From Gemmatimonadota bacterium (GTDB taxonomy: Bacteria; Gemmatimonadota; Gemmatimonadetes; Longimicrobiales; Gaopeijiaceae): a DNA stretch of 38,991 bases. The stretch lies in the NCBI GenBank assembly GCA_009692205.1, contig SHZR01000024.1, positions 1 through 38,991 on the forward strand. The letters run 5' to 3'. How positions within the stretch are numbered: position 1 is the first letter of the stretch; the number at the start of each line of letters is the position of its first letter. Below, in pieces: positions 10,259-17,843 of this stretch. The position numbers and the translations under genes are program-made. The notes beneath the pieces were generated by a model. That model did not search any database. It saw only the letters and a program-made list of their open reading frames with translations, and was not told the origin of the DNA.

Positions 10259-11185
10259 ATGCTCCACGCCCGAGCCTTCAAGGTGTCCGTAACCTGGACG
10301 CTCGCCCTCCTCTACCTCGGGAGCGTCGTCCACGCCACGGAATCCAGCCTGGCGTGCCCGGACTGGCCCACGTGCTTCGGCACGATGGTGCCCGAGATGA
10401 CGGGCGGTGTGTTCTGGGAGCACCTGCATCGCCTGGTCGCGGGCGGTCTACTGCTCATGTGGGGGCTCGCCACCTGGTTCGCGCGCAAGGAAACGGCCGA
10501 CCGCCCCTGGATCTTCAAGGCATGCATCGCGGGAATCGTCCTCCTGCTCGTACAGTCGGCGTTCGGCGGGCTCACGGTCATCTACCGGCTGCCCGACCTG
10601 GTGTCGACGACACACCTCGCGCTCGCACTCTCGTTCCTCGCGCTCGCGACGGTCCTCGCCTCGGCAACCGCGCACGTCGGAAACTCCGAACCGCCGAGCG
10701 GCCAGGAAGACGGCACGCGGAGGTGGGCTACTGCGGCCGCCGGCCTCGTCTTCGCCCAATCCGTGCTCGGCGCCCTGGTGCGTCACATGGACGCGGGCCT
10801 GGCCTGCCTCGACTTCCCCCTCTGCCTCGGCCGCGTCGTCCCCCCGCTGGTGAACGCGCCCATCACGGTGCACTTCGCCCACCGCGCGCTCGGGATGATC
10901 GTGGCGGTGGTGGTGCTCGCGTTCGCCGTCCGGGCCTACCGGATCGGCTCCCCAGAGCGTATACGCCGGTGGGCCACGCTCGCGGCCGCCCTCGTCGTGG
11001 CGCAGGTAGCGCTCGGCGTCGCCTCCGTGTTCACGGTGCTGGCCGTCCTCCCGGTCTCGCTGCACACGTTGGTGGCCGCGTCCCTCCTCGCCGTGCTCGT
11101 GCACGTCGCCACACTCGCCCACACGACCAAGGCGCGTCGGCCAGAAGCCCGTGCTCGCCGCGATCGGCTGAGCACGCTCCGTTGA
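10259..11185 (+). CDS. ctaA: Heme A synthase (COX15/CtaA)
   Basis: CtaA oxidises heme O to heme A for aa3-type cytochrome oxidases. The 308-residue protein has eight hydrophobic helices in two homologous halves and the paired heme-ligand histidines: EHLHRLVAGG and TTHLALAL in the first half, VHFAHRALGM and SLHTLVAASL in the second. The loop cysteine pair typical of many CtaA proteins is present in LACPDWPTCFG and again in LACLDFPLCLG. It starts 5 bases after the acyl-CoA dehydrogenase stop. Its TTGA end overlaps the TTG start of the DUF420 gene, a standard oxidase-assembly neighbour. No oxidase subunit or ctaB is in the window. Confidence 0.93.
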   Translation: MLHARAFKVSVTWTLALLYLGSVVHATESSLACPDWPTCFGTMVPEMTGGVFWEHLHRLVAGGLLLMWGLATWFARKETADRPWIFKACIAGIVLLLVQSAFGGLTVIYRLPDLVSTTHLALALSFLALATVLASATAHVGNSEPPSGQEDGTRRWATAAAGLVFAQSVLGALVRHMDAGLACLDFPLCLGRVVPPLVNAPITVHFAHRALGMIVAVVVLAFAVRAYRIGSPERIRRWATLAAALVVAQVALGVASVFTVLAVLPVSLHTLVAASLLAVLVHVATLAHTTKARRPEARARRDRLSTLR

Positions 11186-11619
11186 GTTCGGCCGAGATCG
11201 GCGACACTTTAGCCGCCGTCAACGCGAGCCTGAACGCGACGAGCGCCGTCGCGCTGCTCGTGGGCTATATCATGATCCGAAGGCGCGCCCTGCACGCACA
11301 CCGCGCCGCGATGGTCACGGCGCTGTCCGCGTCCGCTCTGTTCCTGGTGTTCTACGTGACCCGAGTCGCGCTCTTCGGCACGCACGAGTTCGCCGGCGAG
11401 GGCGGGGCGCGCACGCTCTACTTCACCATCCTCTTCTCGCACATGGTGCTCGCGGTCGCCGTGCTCCCGTTCGTGCTGCGCCTCGTCTACCTCGTGCGCC
11501 ACCGGCGCTTCCACGACCACGCCCGGCTCGCGCGCTGGGTCTTCCCGGTGTGGGCCTACGTGTCCATCACGGGCCTCCTCGTCTACCTCCTGCTTTACCA
11601 GGTGTACGGGTACAGGTGA
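11182..11619 (+). CDS. DUF420 membrane protein (CtaM/YozB-like oxidase-assembly factor)
   Basis: The frame begins at TTG 11182, which overlaps the ctaA stop (TTGA). It encodes 145 residues with four helices. Motifs include LNATSAVALLVGYIMIRRR with H-x-HRAAM, FYVTRV, LYFTILFSHMVLAVAVLPF and RHRRFHDHARLARWVFPVWAYVSITGLLVYLLLY. These are the hallmarks of DUF420, whose B. subtilis member YozB (CtaM) is required for maturation of heme-A oxidases. The histidines in helices 2 and 3 are conserved in the family and could bind heme or copper. Overlap with ctaA upstream and the EamA gene downstream implies translational coupling. Confidence 0.85.
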   Translation: MSSAEIGDTLAAVNASLNATSAVALLVGYIMIRRRALHAHRAAMVTALSASALFLVFYVTRVALFGTHEFAGEGGARTLYFTILFSHMVLAVAVLPFVLRLVYLVRHRRFHDHARLARWVFPVWAYVSITGLLVYLLLYQVYGYR

Positions 11620-12542
11620 GTGACCGAGCGCCCGGCGGCCGGCCGTTCCTAGGCTACGCCGAAGCCGTGGTCGCGGCGTGCCTGTGGGGATCGTCGGGCG
11701 TGTTCGCCGTGCACCTCTTTCGCCTCGGGGTGCCACCGGAGACCGTCGCGCTGATTCGTCCGCTCATCGGAGTCGTCATCCTGCTGGCGGGATTTCTGCT
11801 GACCCGGCCGAGCGCCCTTCGCATCGGCGCGCGGGGGCTGATCGTCCTTGGCCTGGGCGGGGGCGCGGCCGTGGGTGTCTTCCAGATCGCCTACCAGAGC
11901 TCCATCGACGCGGCGGGCGTCCCCACCACCGTGGCGCTTCTCTACCTGGCTCCGGCGCTCGTGGCCGCCGTCTCCGGACCGCTGCTCGGAGAGTGGCCGA
12001 CCCCGCGGCGCCTCGCCCTGGTCGCGCTGACGCTCGTGGGTGTGTGGCTGACCGTTGTGGGTGCCGAGGACGTGCCGGCCAGGTTCGGAGCGTCGGGCCT
12101 AGGATGGGGCGCACTCGCCGCCGCCGCCTACGCGACCTACACGCTCTTCGGGCGCTACGCGACTCCCCGCTTCGGGTCTGCGTGCACGGTGTTCTACAGC
12201 ACCGCGGGAGCGTGTGCGTTCCTCGCGCTCGCCGTGCCCGCGGCACCTGGGCCACTCACGCTCCCATCCGGCCCGGAGGCGTGGCTGCTGCTCGTCGCGT
12301 TCGGCGCGCTCACCATCGCGGGAGCGCAGTTCCTCTTCTTCGATGCGCTCGGGCGGATCGAGGCGAGCAGCGCCTCCGTGGTCACGGCCGTGGAGCCCGT
12401 CGTCGCGGCGCTGCTCGCAACCATGCTGCTCTCCCAGGGCCTCTCGCCCGTGGGGTGGGCGGGCATCGCGCTCGTGGTCGCGGGAGTGGCGGGCGTCGGC
12501 ATCACCGCCCCCACCGAGGCGACGAGCACGACGACGGCCTAG
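11616..12542 (+). CDS. EamA/DMT-family transporter (RhaT-like)
   Basis: The 308-residue protein starts at GTG 11616, inside the DUF420 stop (GTGA). It has ten hydrophobic segments in two EamA repeats: ACLWGSSGVFAVHLFRLGV opens the first, and LGWGALAAAAYATYTLFGRY the second. The repeat ends LFFDALGRIEASSASVVTAVEPVVAALLA, the signature of drug/metabolite exporters. The substrate is not predictable. The 4-base overlap with DUF420 suggests co-translation with heme A synthesis genes, though a functional link is not obvious. Its stop overlaps the stop of the convergent kinase-like gene. Confidence 0.9.
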   Translation: MSDRAPGGRPFLGYAEAVVAACLWGSSGVFAVHLFRLGVPPETVALIRPLIGVVILLAGFLLTRPSALRIGARGLIVLGLGGGAAVGVFQIAYQSSIDAAGVPTTVALLYLAPALVAAVSGPLLGEWPTPRRLALVALTLVGVWLTVVGAEDVPARFGASGLGWGALAAAAYATYTLFGRYATPRFGSACTVFYSTAGACAFLALAVPAAPGPLTLPSGPEAWLLLVAFGALTIAGAQFLFFDALGRIEASSASVVTAVEPVVAALLATMLLSQGLSPVGWAGIALVVAGVAGVGITAPTEATSTTTA

Positions 12543-13411
12543 GCGCCCGGGAAGGAGATATCGACCTCGGCCCCGCCGTCCGGGACGTTCCTCAGCTCGA
12601 TCCGCCCGCCCATGGCCTCCACGACCTTGCGCGCGTGCGGAAGGCCCAGGCCGAGCCCCGAGTCCGAGGTCGAGTAGAACGGGTCGAACGCGCGCCGGAA
12701 GGCCTCCTCCGAAAAGCCCTTCCCGCGATCGCGCACGGTGATCTTGGCGCGACCACCGTCGCGGGCGACGCCGAGGTCGACCGTCTGCCCGTCACCGAAC
12801 CGGGCGGCGTTGTGCAGCACGAGGTAGAGCGCGTCCATTAGGGCGGTCGCGTTCACGGAGGCCCGCACGCCGGCCTCGCTCATCGCCAGCCGCACGCCAA
12901 CCCCCTGGTCGGTCACGAACTCCTTCGAGACCCGCTGCACCAGCATCCCAAGGTCCGTGCCCTGACGCTCGGCCGGGATCTCCTTGATGAAGAAGTCGAG
13001 ATCCTCGAGCGCGCCGAGCGCGCGGCCGATGCGCTCGCGGAGCTCGGCGGCCGTGGCTGCCTCGCCGATCCCGCTGAGCGGCGCGCGCACGCTCCGCTCC
13101 AGGAACCCGCTCACGCGCCCGACCGCGTCCCGCAGGGCCGCTCCGCGCTCGGTCTCGCGCGGCGCCCAGCCCTCCTGGAGCGCGCGCTGCAGCTCCGCCT
13201 CCGGGCTCCCCGTCGTCAGCCCCGGAAGGGTGCGGCCCCTCTTCAAGGCCTCCACGAGCGACCGGAGACGGGCGTCGCCCTCTTTGCGGGCCTGCTCCAG
13301 GCCCTCCTGACGGCCGACCTCGATCCCGGCCTGGCGACCGCGGGACGTGCCCGCCCAGAGCCTGAGGGCTCCGAGGACGACTGCCGCTGCGATCGCGATG
13401 ACGACTCCCAT
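12539..13411 (-). CDS. Membrane-anchored histidine-kinase-like protein lacking the phosphoacceptor His
   Basis: The 290-residue protein has one N-terminal helix (residues 2-19), a short coiled linker (30-60), a helical region where the dimerisation domain should be (95-145), and a HATPase_c domain (155-288). The ATP site is complete: N-box N201 in LVLHNAARFG, G1 DRGKGF (228-233), F-box FDPFYST and G2 GLGLGLP. The H-box position reads LERSVRAPLSGI (104-115). Aligning VRAPL with the usual IRNPL puts Arg106 where the phosphorylated His should be. It may be a degenerate kinase, an ATP-dependent scaffold, or a kinase using another residue. No response regulator is adjacent. ATG 13411 has GGAG upstream. 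Confidence 0.8.
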   Translation of the reverse strand: MGVVIAIAAAVVLGALRLWAGTSRGRQAGIEVGRQEGLEQARKEGDARLRSLVEALKRGRTLPGLTTGSPEAELQRALQEGWAPRETERGAALRDAVGRVSGFLERSVRAPLSGIGEAATAAELRERIGRALGALEDLDFFIKEIPAERQGTDLGMLVQRVSKEFVTDQGVGVRLAMSEAGVRASVNATALMDALYLVLHNAARFGDGQTVDLGVARDGGRAKITVRDRGKGFSEEAFRRAFDPFYSTSDSGLGLGLPHARKVVEAMGGRIELRNVPDGGAEVDISFPGA

Positions 13412-13518
13412 GCTTCTCCGAGGAGTTGGGTGGACGGAGGGCCGAATCTTGGCACCCGCGTATGTCGCGAGCAACTCGGCGTTGCGGTGCGAAGCGCACC
13501 TGCCCTATCGTCGCGCCC

Positions 13519-13980
13519 GTGGACGACCTCACCCAGCTCCGCCTCCTTCTCTCCCAATCGGAGGACCGCGCCAACCCGAGCGCCGAGGAGCTACGCGACC
13601 TCCTCGAGCGGGCCCGCCACATCGCGGTGATCGGGCTTTCGCGTCTTCCGGAGAAGCCGGCTCGCCGCGTGCCGGCCTACCTGGCAGCCAAGGGATACGA
13701 GATCGTCCCGGTCAACCCGCGTGCCGACCGGATCTTCGGCAAGCAGGCCTACTCGCGGCTCGAAGAGGTACCGGGACCCGTCGACATCGTCCTGATCTTC
13801 CGGCCCTCTGACCAGGCGGGCGCGTTCGTCCGGGTTGCCGCCGCCCGCCCCGAGCGCCCCGCGATCTGGCTCTCGGAGGGGATCCGCGCGGACGCCGAGA
13901 TCGCTACGGCGCGTGAGGAAGGGATCATGGCCGTGCAGGACCTGTGCGCGTACAAGGTGCACAGGGCTTTGGGGGAGTGA
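13519..13980 (+). CDS. CoA-binding domain protein (YccU/CoA_binding_2 family)
   Basis: The 153-residue protein is a stand-alone Rossmann domain related to the succinyl-CoA synthetase alpha N-terminus. It shows IAVIGLSRLPEKPARRVPAYLAAKGYEIVPVNP, split here as the nucleotide loop (VIGLSRLPEKPA) and the beta-strand (YEIVPVNPRA). Next are VDIVLIFRPSDQAGAFV, PAIWLSEGI and ending GIMAVQDLCAYKVH. In the family the ending carries a conserved Cys-containing tail like this. The exact role is unknown; CoA binding is the established activity. GTG 13519 gives the normal length, whereas the frame upstream is not family-like. It is divergent from the kinase-like gene and convergent with bcp. Confidence 0.87.
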   Translation: MDDLTQLRLLLSQSEDRANPSAEELRDLLERARHIAVIGLSRLPEKPARRVPAYLAAKGYEIVPVNPRADRIFGKQAYSRLEEVPGPVDIVLIFRPSDQAGAFVRVAAARPERPAIWLSEGIRADAEIATAREEGIMAVQDLCAYKVHRALGE

Positions 13981-13988
13981 GCGGGTCC

Positions 13989-14456
13989 TCAGCGGCCCGC
14001 GAGCACCTCCACCAGCATCTCCGCGTGGCCTTTCGGGGTGACCTTCCGCCACGCCTCGATCACCACGCCGTCCTCGTCGATGAGGAACGTGCTCCGCTCG
14101 ATCCCCATGAACGTGCGGCCATACATGCTCTTCTCCACCCAGACGCCGTAGGCCTCGCAAACCGCGTGGTCCTCGTCGGCCAGCAGGGGAAAGGTCAGGC
14201 CGAACTTCCCGCGGAACTTCCCGTGCGACTCGACCGAGTCCGCCGAGATGCCCAAGACCACCGCATCCAGCCCGGCGAACGTGGGCTGCGCGTCGCGAAA
14301 GTCGCACGCCTGGATGGTGCATCCGGGCGTGTCGTCCTTGGGATAGAAATAGAGCACGACCTTCTTGCCCCGCAGAGCCGAAAGCGTCACGGCGCCTCCT
14401 TGGTCTGACGCCAGCGTGAAGTCCGGCGCGGGGGAGCCCTTCTCGACTGCCTTCAT
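13989..14456 (-). CDS. bcp: Thioredoxin-dependent thiol peroxidase (Bcp/PrxQ)
   Basis: This peroxiredoxin reduces H2O2 and organic hydroperoxides using thioredoxin. The 155 residues match E. coli Bcp (156). The motif YPKDDTPGCTIQACDFRD holds the peroxidatic Cys (TPGCT) and, five residues later, the resolving Cys typical of alpha-type PrxQ. GISADSVESHGKFRGKFGLTFPLLAD follows. The start is ATG 14456, overlapping the V4R gene's stop (ATGA at 14453-14456), with GAGG upstream. It is therefore translated with the V4R-domain protein. Confidence 0.94.
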   Translation of the reverse strand: MKAVEKGSPAPDFTLASDQGGAVTLSALRGKKVVLYFYPKDDTPGCTIQACDFRDAQPTFAGLDAVVLGISADSVESHGKFRGKFGLTFPLLADEDHAVCEAYGVWVEKSMYGRTFMGIERSTFLIDEDGVVIEAWRKVTPKGHAEMLVEVLAGR

Positions 14457-15130
14457 GTCTGGGCCTCGCTCTTCTCTTTCGTGGCAACCCGGGTGTAGGG
14501 CTCGTCGACCTCGGCCTCCCAACGGCAGAGTGGATCGCCCCGCGACTGGCACATCGTGTGCGCCAGTCGGGCCGAACTCCCTAGTACCTGCTCAATGGTT
14601 TCCTGACAGAATCCGGACAGAAGATGGCAGGCGTCTCCGCCCGGATCGCACTCGATGAAGAACAACGCGCGGCCTTCGATCACGAAGGCACCCCTTCCGA
14701 AGCCGCCGATCGGCCTTCCGAACAGACGACACAGGCGCCGCGCCGCTTGGGCGCGAGCGAGCGCGAATCGAGCGCGGCGCGGCAGCACCCGACGCCAGCC
14801 CAGCAAACGGTTTCCCGTCGCGAGGAGCCTGCCCGCTTGGTGGAAGACCCGCTCACCGTCCGGCCGCCGCAGCACGAGGCGAAACAACCCCTGCACCTCT
14901 TCGTCGGCGAGACGGACGCGCTTACGCACGTCGTCCTTGTAGGTCCGGATCTGGCGGTCCACCACGTCGCTGAGGCCGAAGCGGCGGGGCATGGTACGCG
15001 TCGGGTCGTCGTCGTCCAGGATCTCCTGCGGGAGGTCCAGGTCGCGCATGACCTCGAGCAGACGGAGCGCCACCACCGCCTGAACGCGGCGCGGACCGCT
15101 GGAGGCTGTGGGCTCGCGAGGGTCGCTCAA
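14453..15130 (-). CDS. V4R-domain protein, possible small-molecule sensor
   Basis: From TTG 15130 the protein has 225 residues. The C-terminal third carries GGDACHLLSGFCQETIEQVL and ends MCQSRGDPLCRWEAEV. This is the ending of V4R (4-vinyl reductase-like) domains, in which a Cys/Asp/Cys pattern near GDPxCxFE is conserved; these fold into small-ligand or hydrocarbon-binding sensors. The N-terminal half is helical and Arg-rich (YKDDVRKRVRLADEEVQGLF) with no recognised domain. The start is uncertain: TTG 15130 was chosen because residues upstream are low-complexity frame noise; ATG 15049 is an alternative. It is coupled to bcp by a 4-base overlap, and divergent from the ECF sigma gene across about 400 bases. 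Confidence 0.7.
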   Translation of the reverse strand: MSDPREPTASSGPRRVQAVVALRLLEVMRDLDLPQEILDDDDPTRTMPRRFGLSDVVDRQIRTYKDDVRKRVRLADEEVQGLFRLVLRRPDGERVFHQAGRLLATGNRLLGWRRVLPRRARFALARAQAARRLCRLFGRPIGGFGRGAFVIEGRALFFIECDPGGDACHLLSGFCQETIEQVLGSSARLAHTMCQSRGDPLCRWEAEVDEPYTRVATKEKSEAQT

Positions 15131-15238
15131 TGGATCTCGTGGAAGGGAGGCCGCGGGGCGCAATCTCACGGATGTCCGACACCCCGGCAACGCGCCACAC
15201 CCCCGAGAATGGGGATTTCGCGGCGTACCAATTTGAGA

Positions 15239-15268
15239 GTGACACCCCCCACTGCCGGGGCTTATATA
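15239..15268 (+). promoter_or_regulatory. Candidate sigma-70-type promoter upstream of the ECF sigma gene
   Basis: In an unusually AT-rich patch, GTGACA (15239-15244, 5 of 6 matches to TTGACA) is followed after 18 bases by TATATA (15263-15268). Transcription to the right would start near 15275 and leave a leader of about 260 bases before ATG 15537. No other gene was seen in 15131-15536. Confidence 0.4.
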
Positions 15269-15276
15269 AAACTCGT

Positions 15277-15296
15277 TGGCGTCCTCAAAGACGCCA
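15277..15296. repeat. Perfect 7-bp inverted repeat at the predicted transcript start
   Basis: TGGCGTC and GACGCCA are separated by CTCAAA. The repeat sits directly after the candidate -10 box, where it could be a repressor operator or a 5' hairpin of the leader. No T-tract follows, so a terminator is unlikely. Confidence 0.4.
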
Positions 15297-15536
15297 CGGA
15301 GCGGGGCGAGTGTAGAGGACCATCTCGTTGGCCCACCCTGGGGGGGCTGGATTTCGCGCCATCGAGACCCTCTGCGCTCCCCCGCTTCATTTTTCCCTCC
15401 TCCCCAGGCCACTTCGGCCAGTCGCCACGCGAGTAAGCCGCGACCCGCGGAGCTTGAACGAATCCGGGGGTTCGGGCATCTTACGGGAAGCGGGGACAGG
15501 TGCCCACCCGGTGTCCGGGCGCCACGAGGCGGGAAC

Positions 15537-16166
15537 ATGGTCAAGCCCAGCGCGGAGAAGGCCAGGCGGCTTCTCGACGACGAGCCACTCGATGAGGTGT
15601 CGGACGAGCAGCTCGTCGTCGCCCATTTGGAGGGACGTCCGGGCGCTTTCCAGGAGCTCTACGACCGCTATCGGGACCGGCTGATCCACTTCATCACCCG
15701 CAAGACCGGCGACGCCGATCGGGCCCAGGACCTGGTCCAAGAGGCCTTCATCCGGGTGACCCGCCACCTGCATCGGTTCGACACCTCGAAGAAGTTCTCG
15801 ACCTGGATCTACACGATCGCGAGCAACCTCTCGAAGAACGAGCTCCGCAACCGCTCGCGTAGCCCCGTGGTCCTCTTCCAGAGGCTCACGGGGAACTGGG
15901 ACGACGATCATCGTCCGATCCAGTTCGAAGACTTCTCGATGCGGCCTGACGATCTCTATCGCAAGCGCTACCTGCGCCGGCTCGTCGAGAACACAGTCCA
16001 GGAGCTCCCCGAGCATCACCGGCTCGTATTCCGGCTGAGAGAGCTCGAGGGCAAGAGCTACGAGGAGATCGCCGAAATCACCGGCGTGAACCTCGGCACG
16101 GTGAAGAGCCGCCTCCACCGCGCGCGGAACTCTTTCGCGCAAAGGATTGAGCCCTTCCTCAACTGA
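15537..16166 (+). CDS. ECF-type RNA polymerase sigma factor
   Basis: The 209-residue sigma-70 family protein has only regions 2 and 4. Region 2 reads AFQELYDRYRDRLIHFI, then DADRAQDLVQEAFIRVTRHL and KKFSTWIYTIASNLSKNELR. Region 4 reads LPEHHRLVFRLRELEGKSYEEIAEITGVNLGTVKSRLHRAR, whose last part is the -35 recognition helix. ATG 15537 has a GAGGCGGGAA purine stretch just upstream. No zinc-finger anti-sigma gene follows. Instead a coiled-coil gene starts 37 bases after the stop, so control of this sigma factor is not by the usual cognate partner, at least not one encoded here. The divergent V4R gene is the other neighbour. Confidence 0.92.
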   Translation: MVKPSAEKARRLLDDEPLDEVSDEQLVVAHLEGRPGAFQELYDRYRDRLIHFITRKTGDADRAQDLVQEAFIRVTRHLHRFDTSKKFSTWIYTIASNLSKNELRNRSRSPVVLFQRLTGNWDDDHRPIQFEDFSMRPDDLYRKRYLRRLVENTVQELPEHHRLVFRLRELEGKSYEEIAEITGVNLGTVKSRLHRARNSFAQRIEPFLN

Positions 16167-16203
16167 GGGCGGCTCATCCTCGGCGACCCGCTGGATCGCG
16201 ACC

Positions 16204-16878
16204 ATGTTCGAAGACCTGCGCGCCGCGTTCCGCGAAGCTCTCGACAATTTCAGCAAAGAGCTGAAGCGGGATCAGGTTCCCGAGACGGTCGATCGACTCC
16301 TCGCCGGGATGCGGACCGAGCTCGTCGACGAGACAGCGCAGGTGCGCGGTCTCGAGGCCGAACTCGAGAAGGCTCTATCGACGTCCCTGCGTGAGAAGGA
16401 AGCGGCGGCCACGTGCCGGAGGCGGGAGCGCATGGCACGTGACATCGCCGACGAGGAGACCGCGAACTTGGCGGCGCAACACGCCGCCAAGCACGAGGGC
16501 CATCATGTCGTGCTGGAAAAGAAGGCTCAGGCTATCCGTGAGGAGCTCGACTTCCGCCGGAAGTCGGTCGAGGAGATGGGGGCTCAGCTCGCCGACGCTA
16601 CCAAGAAGCGCGGCTCGCTCGGAGCGACCGCCGGACGCGTCGGCGCGAGGGAAGCGCTCGCGGAAGCGGACGACCTCTTCAGCGAGCTCGACCGCATGGC
16701 GGAGAAGATGACGGGAGAGCGTGCGCGCGCCGAGGCGGCAGAGGAGCTCGACTCGATCGACCTCGACGGAGGCGGGACGTCGGACTACGAGGTAACGCTC
16801 GACGCGCCGCCGCCGCGTGAGGCGCTGGACGCGGATGCGGCGCTGGCGGAGCTCAAGCGCCGGATGGGGCGGGAGTAG
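16204..16878 (+). CDS. Coiled-coil protein, PspA/IM30-like
   Basis: The 224-residue protein is charged and nearly all helical, with heptad-like stretches from about residue 10 to 185. It begins MFEDLRAAFREALDNFSKEL, continues RLLAGMRTELVDETAQVRGLEAEL, and ends with an acidic linker and AALAELKRRMGRE. The amphipathic start, the long hairpin-like coiled coil and the short C-terminal helix resemble PspA/Vipp1 membrane-stress proteins. The similarity is in architecture; I see no diagnostic motif. Lying 37 bases after an ECF sigma gene, it may belong to the same envelope-stress response. It is convergent with the next gene, 9 bases away. Confidence 0.65.
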   Translation: MFEDLRAAFREALDNFSKELKRDQVPETVDRLLAGMRTELVDETAQVRGLEAELEKALSTSLREKEAAATCRRRERMARDIADEETANLAAQHAAKHEGHHVVLEKKAQAIREELDFRRKSVEEMGAQLADATKKRGSLGATAGRVGAREALAEADDLFSELDRMAEKMTGERARAEAAEELDSIDLDGGGTSDYEVTLDAPPPREALDADAALAELKRRMGRE

Positions 16879-16887
16879 CTAGACCCC

Positions 16888-17385
16888 CTAAGGGTCCTCC
16901 TCAGCGCCGTCGGCGAAGTCGCGCAAGAAGAGCAGGCCCGCGCACTCTCCGGCCAGGAAGAGGACGTCCTCGCGCTTCTTGGGCTCGAGCGGCGTACGGC
17001 GCGATTCGCCTCCCTCGGCGAGCAGGCACCAGATGCGGCCGTCGCGCGAGCCCAGGCAGACGACGAGGCCCGCAGAGCCCAGGTCGTACAGCGTCGTGGT
17101 CTCGGCGGCCTCGCAGCAGTCGAGGCTCACCCCGTCGAGGTCGAGGCGGGCCGGGTCCCTGGCGAGGTCGATCACCACGAAGGGCTGCGGTGCGCGGTCC
17201 CCTGAGGCATGCCTCCACAGGATCACGCCGCGGTCGGCCCCCGCCAGGTGCACGACGCGCCAGAGCGGGAGCGCGAAGCGCGAACGCTCGCCGTCCACGC
17301 CCCAGAGCGCGATGGTCCTCGGGAGGACCTCCTCGACCGGGTCGCGCTCCAGGTAGCGGGTGATGTCGATGATCTCGTCCGACAT
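16888..17385 (-). CDS. Uncharacterised cytosolic protein
   Basis: From ATG 17385 the protein has 165 residues, no signal peptide and no transmembrane helix. It starts MSDEIIDITRYLERDP and alternates short beta-like stretches (RFALPLWRVVHLAG, PFVVIDLARDPARLDLDGV, RIWCLLAEGG). There are several cysteines, among them LDCCEAAET. The pattern looks like a single alpha/beta domain, but I do not recognise the family. ATG 17385 was chosen because the upstream extension is Met/Pro-rich frame noise overlapping the divergent membrane-protein gene. Confidence 0.6.
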   Translation of the reverse strand: MSDEIIDITRYLERDPVEEVLPRTIALWGVDGERSRFALPLWRVVHLAGADRGVILWRHASGDRAPQPFVVIDLARDPARLDLDGVSLDCCEAAETTTLYDLGSAGLVVCLGSRDGRIWCLLAEGGESRRTPLEPKKREDVLFLAGECAGLLFLRDFADGAEEDP

Positions 17386-17478
17386 GGGTGCAATGGAACC
17401 CGCAGACCGCCGGGCGTCAAACCTCGAGGCGCCAGCGCCATGGCCGTTTTCGGCCTGGTTCTCGATCCGGGGTTCGGA

Positions 17479-17486
17479 TACATTCT
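17479..17486 (+). promoter_or_regulatory. Candidate -10/-7 element (TACATTCT)
   Basis: This TAnnTT box lies 50 bases before ATG 17537 in the divergent gap 17386-17536. It fits the pattern found before other genes here, without a clear upstream partner element. Confidence 0.28.
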
Positions 17487-17536
17487 GCCGTCCGCCGGCC
17501 CCAACGGTCGGCTCAGCCATCTCGCCGCAAATCGCT

Positions 17537-17815
17537 ATGCAGAACTGGATCGGCATCGGCATCTGGATCGTCATGGGCGGCTCCATCGGCCTCGTGATGA
17601 AGGCACTGATCAGCCGCCCCGAGGAGATGCCCGGGCACACGCTCATTCTGATGGTGCTCGGCGGCTTCGCGGCCGTGATCGGGGGCATGCTCGGCGTAGG
17701 GACGTTCCACCTCTACGAGCCCCTCGCGATCAGCCCCGGAGGCATGGCGGGCGCCGCGGTGTTCTCGGCCATGATGACGTTCCTGTACCGCTGGGGTCTG
17801 CGCTCGCTCATCTAG
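17537..17815 (+). CDS. GlsB/YeaQ/YmgE-family small membrane protein
   Basis: The 92-residue protein has three hydrophobic helices. The Gly-rich pattern GGSIGLVMKALISRPEEMPGHTLILMVLGGFAAVIGGMLG matches the transglycosylase-associated (TAG) family. Its parts GGSIGLVMKAL and LGGFAAVIGGMLG correspond to IGxxAGxl and GxxGAxxGG. Members are often induced by general stress, and their function is unresolved. ATG 17537 is the only start that gives the normal size. The M20 peptidase gene follows after 28 bases. Confidence 0.72.
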   Translation: MQNWIGIGIWIVMGGSIGLVMKALISRPEEMPGHTLILMVLGGFAAVIGGMLGVGTFHLYEPLAISPGGMAGAAVFSAMMTFLYRWGLRSLI

Positions 17816-17843
17816 GGCGTTTCGCTGTACTTCTGGAGCCCCG

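Noticed and set aside
15191-15216. CCCC-GAGAAT-GGGG hairpin upstream of the ECF promoter
   Set aside because: A 4-bp G/C stem is expected by chance in this composition.
16882-16896. GACCC-CCTAA-GGGTC stem between two convergent genes as a terminator
   Set aside because: The stem is only 5 bp, it includes the stop codon of the minus-strand gene and no T-tract follows on either strand.
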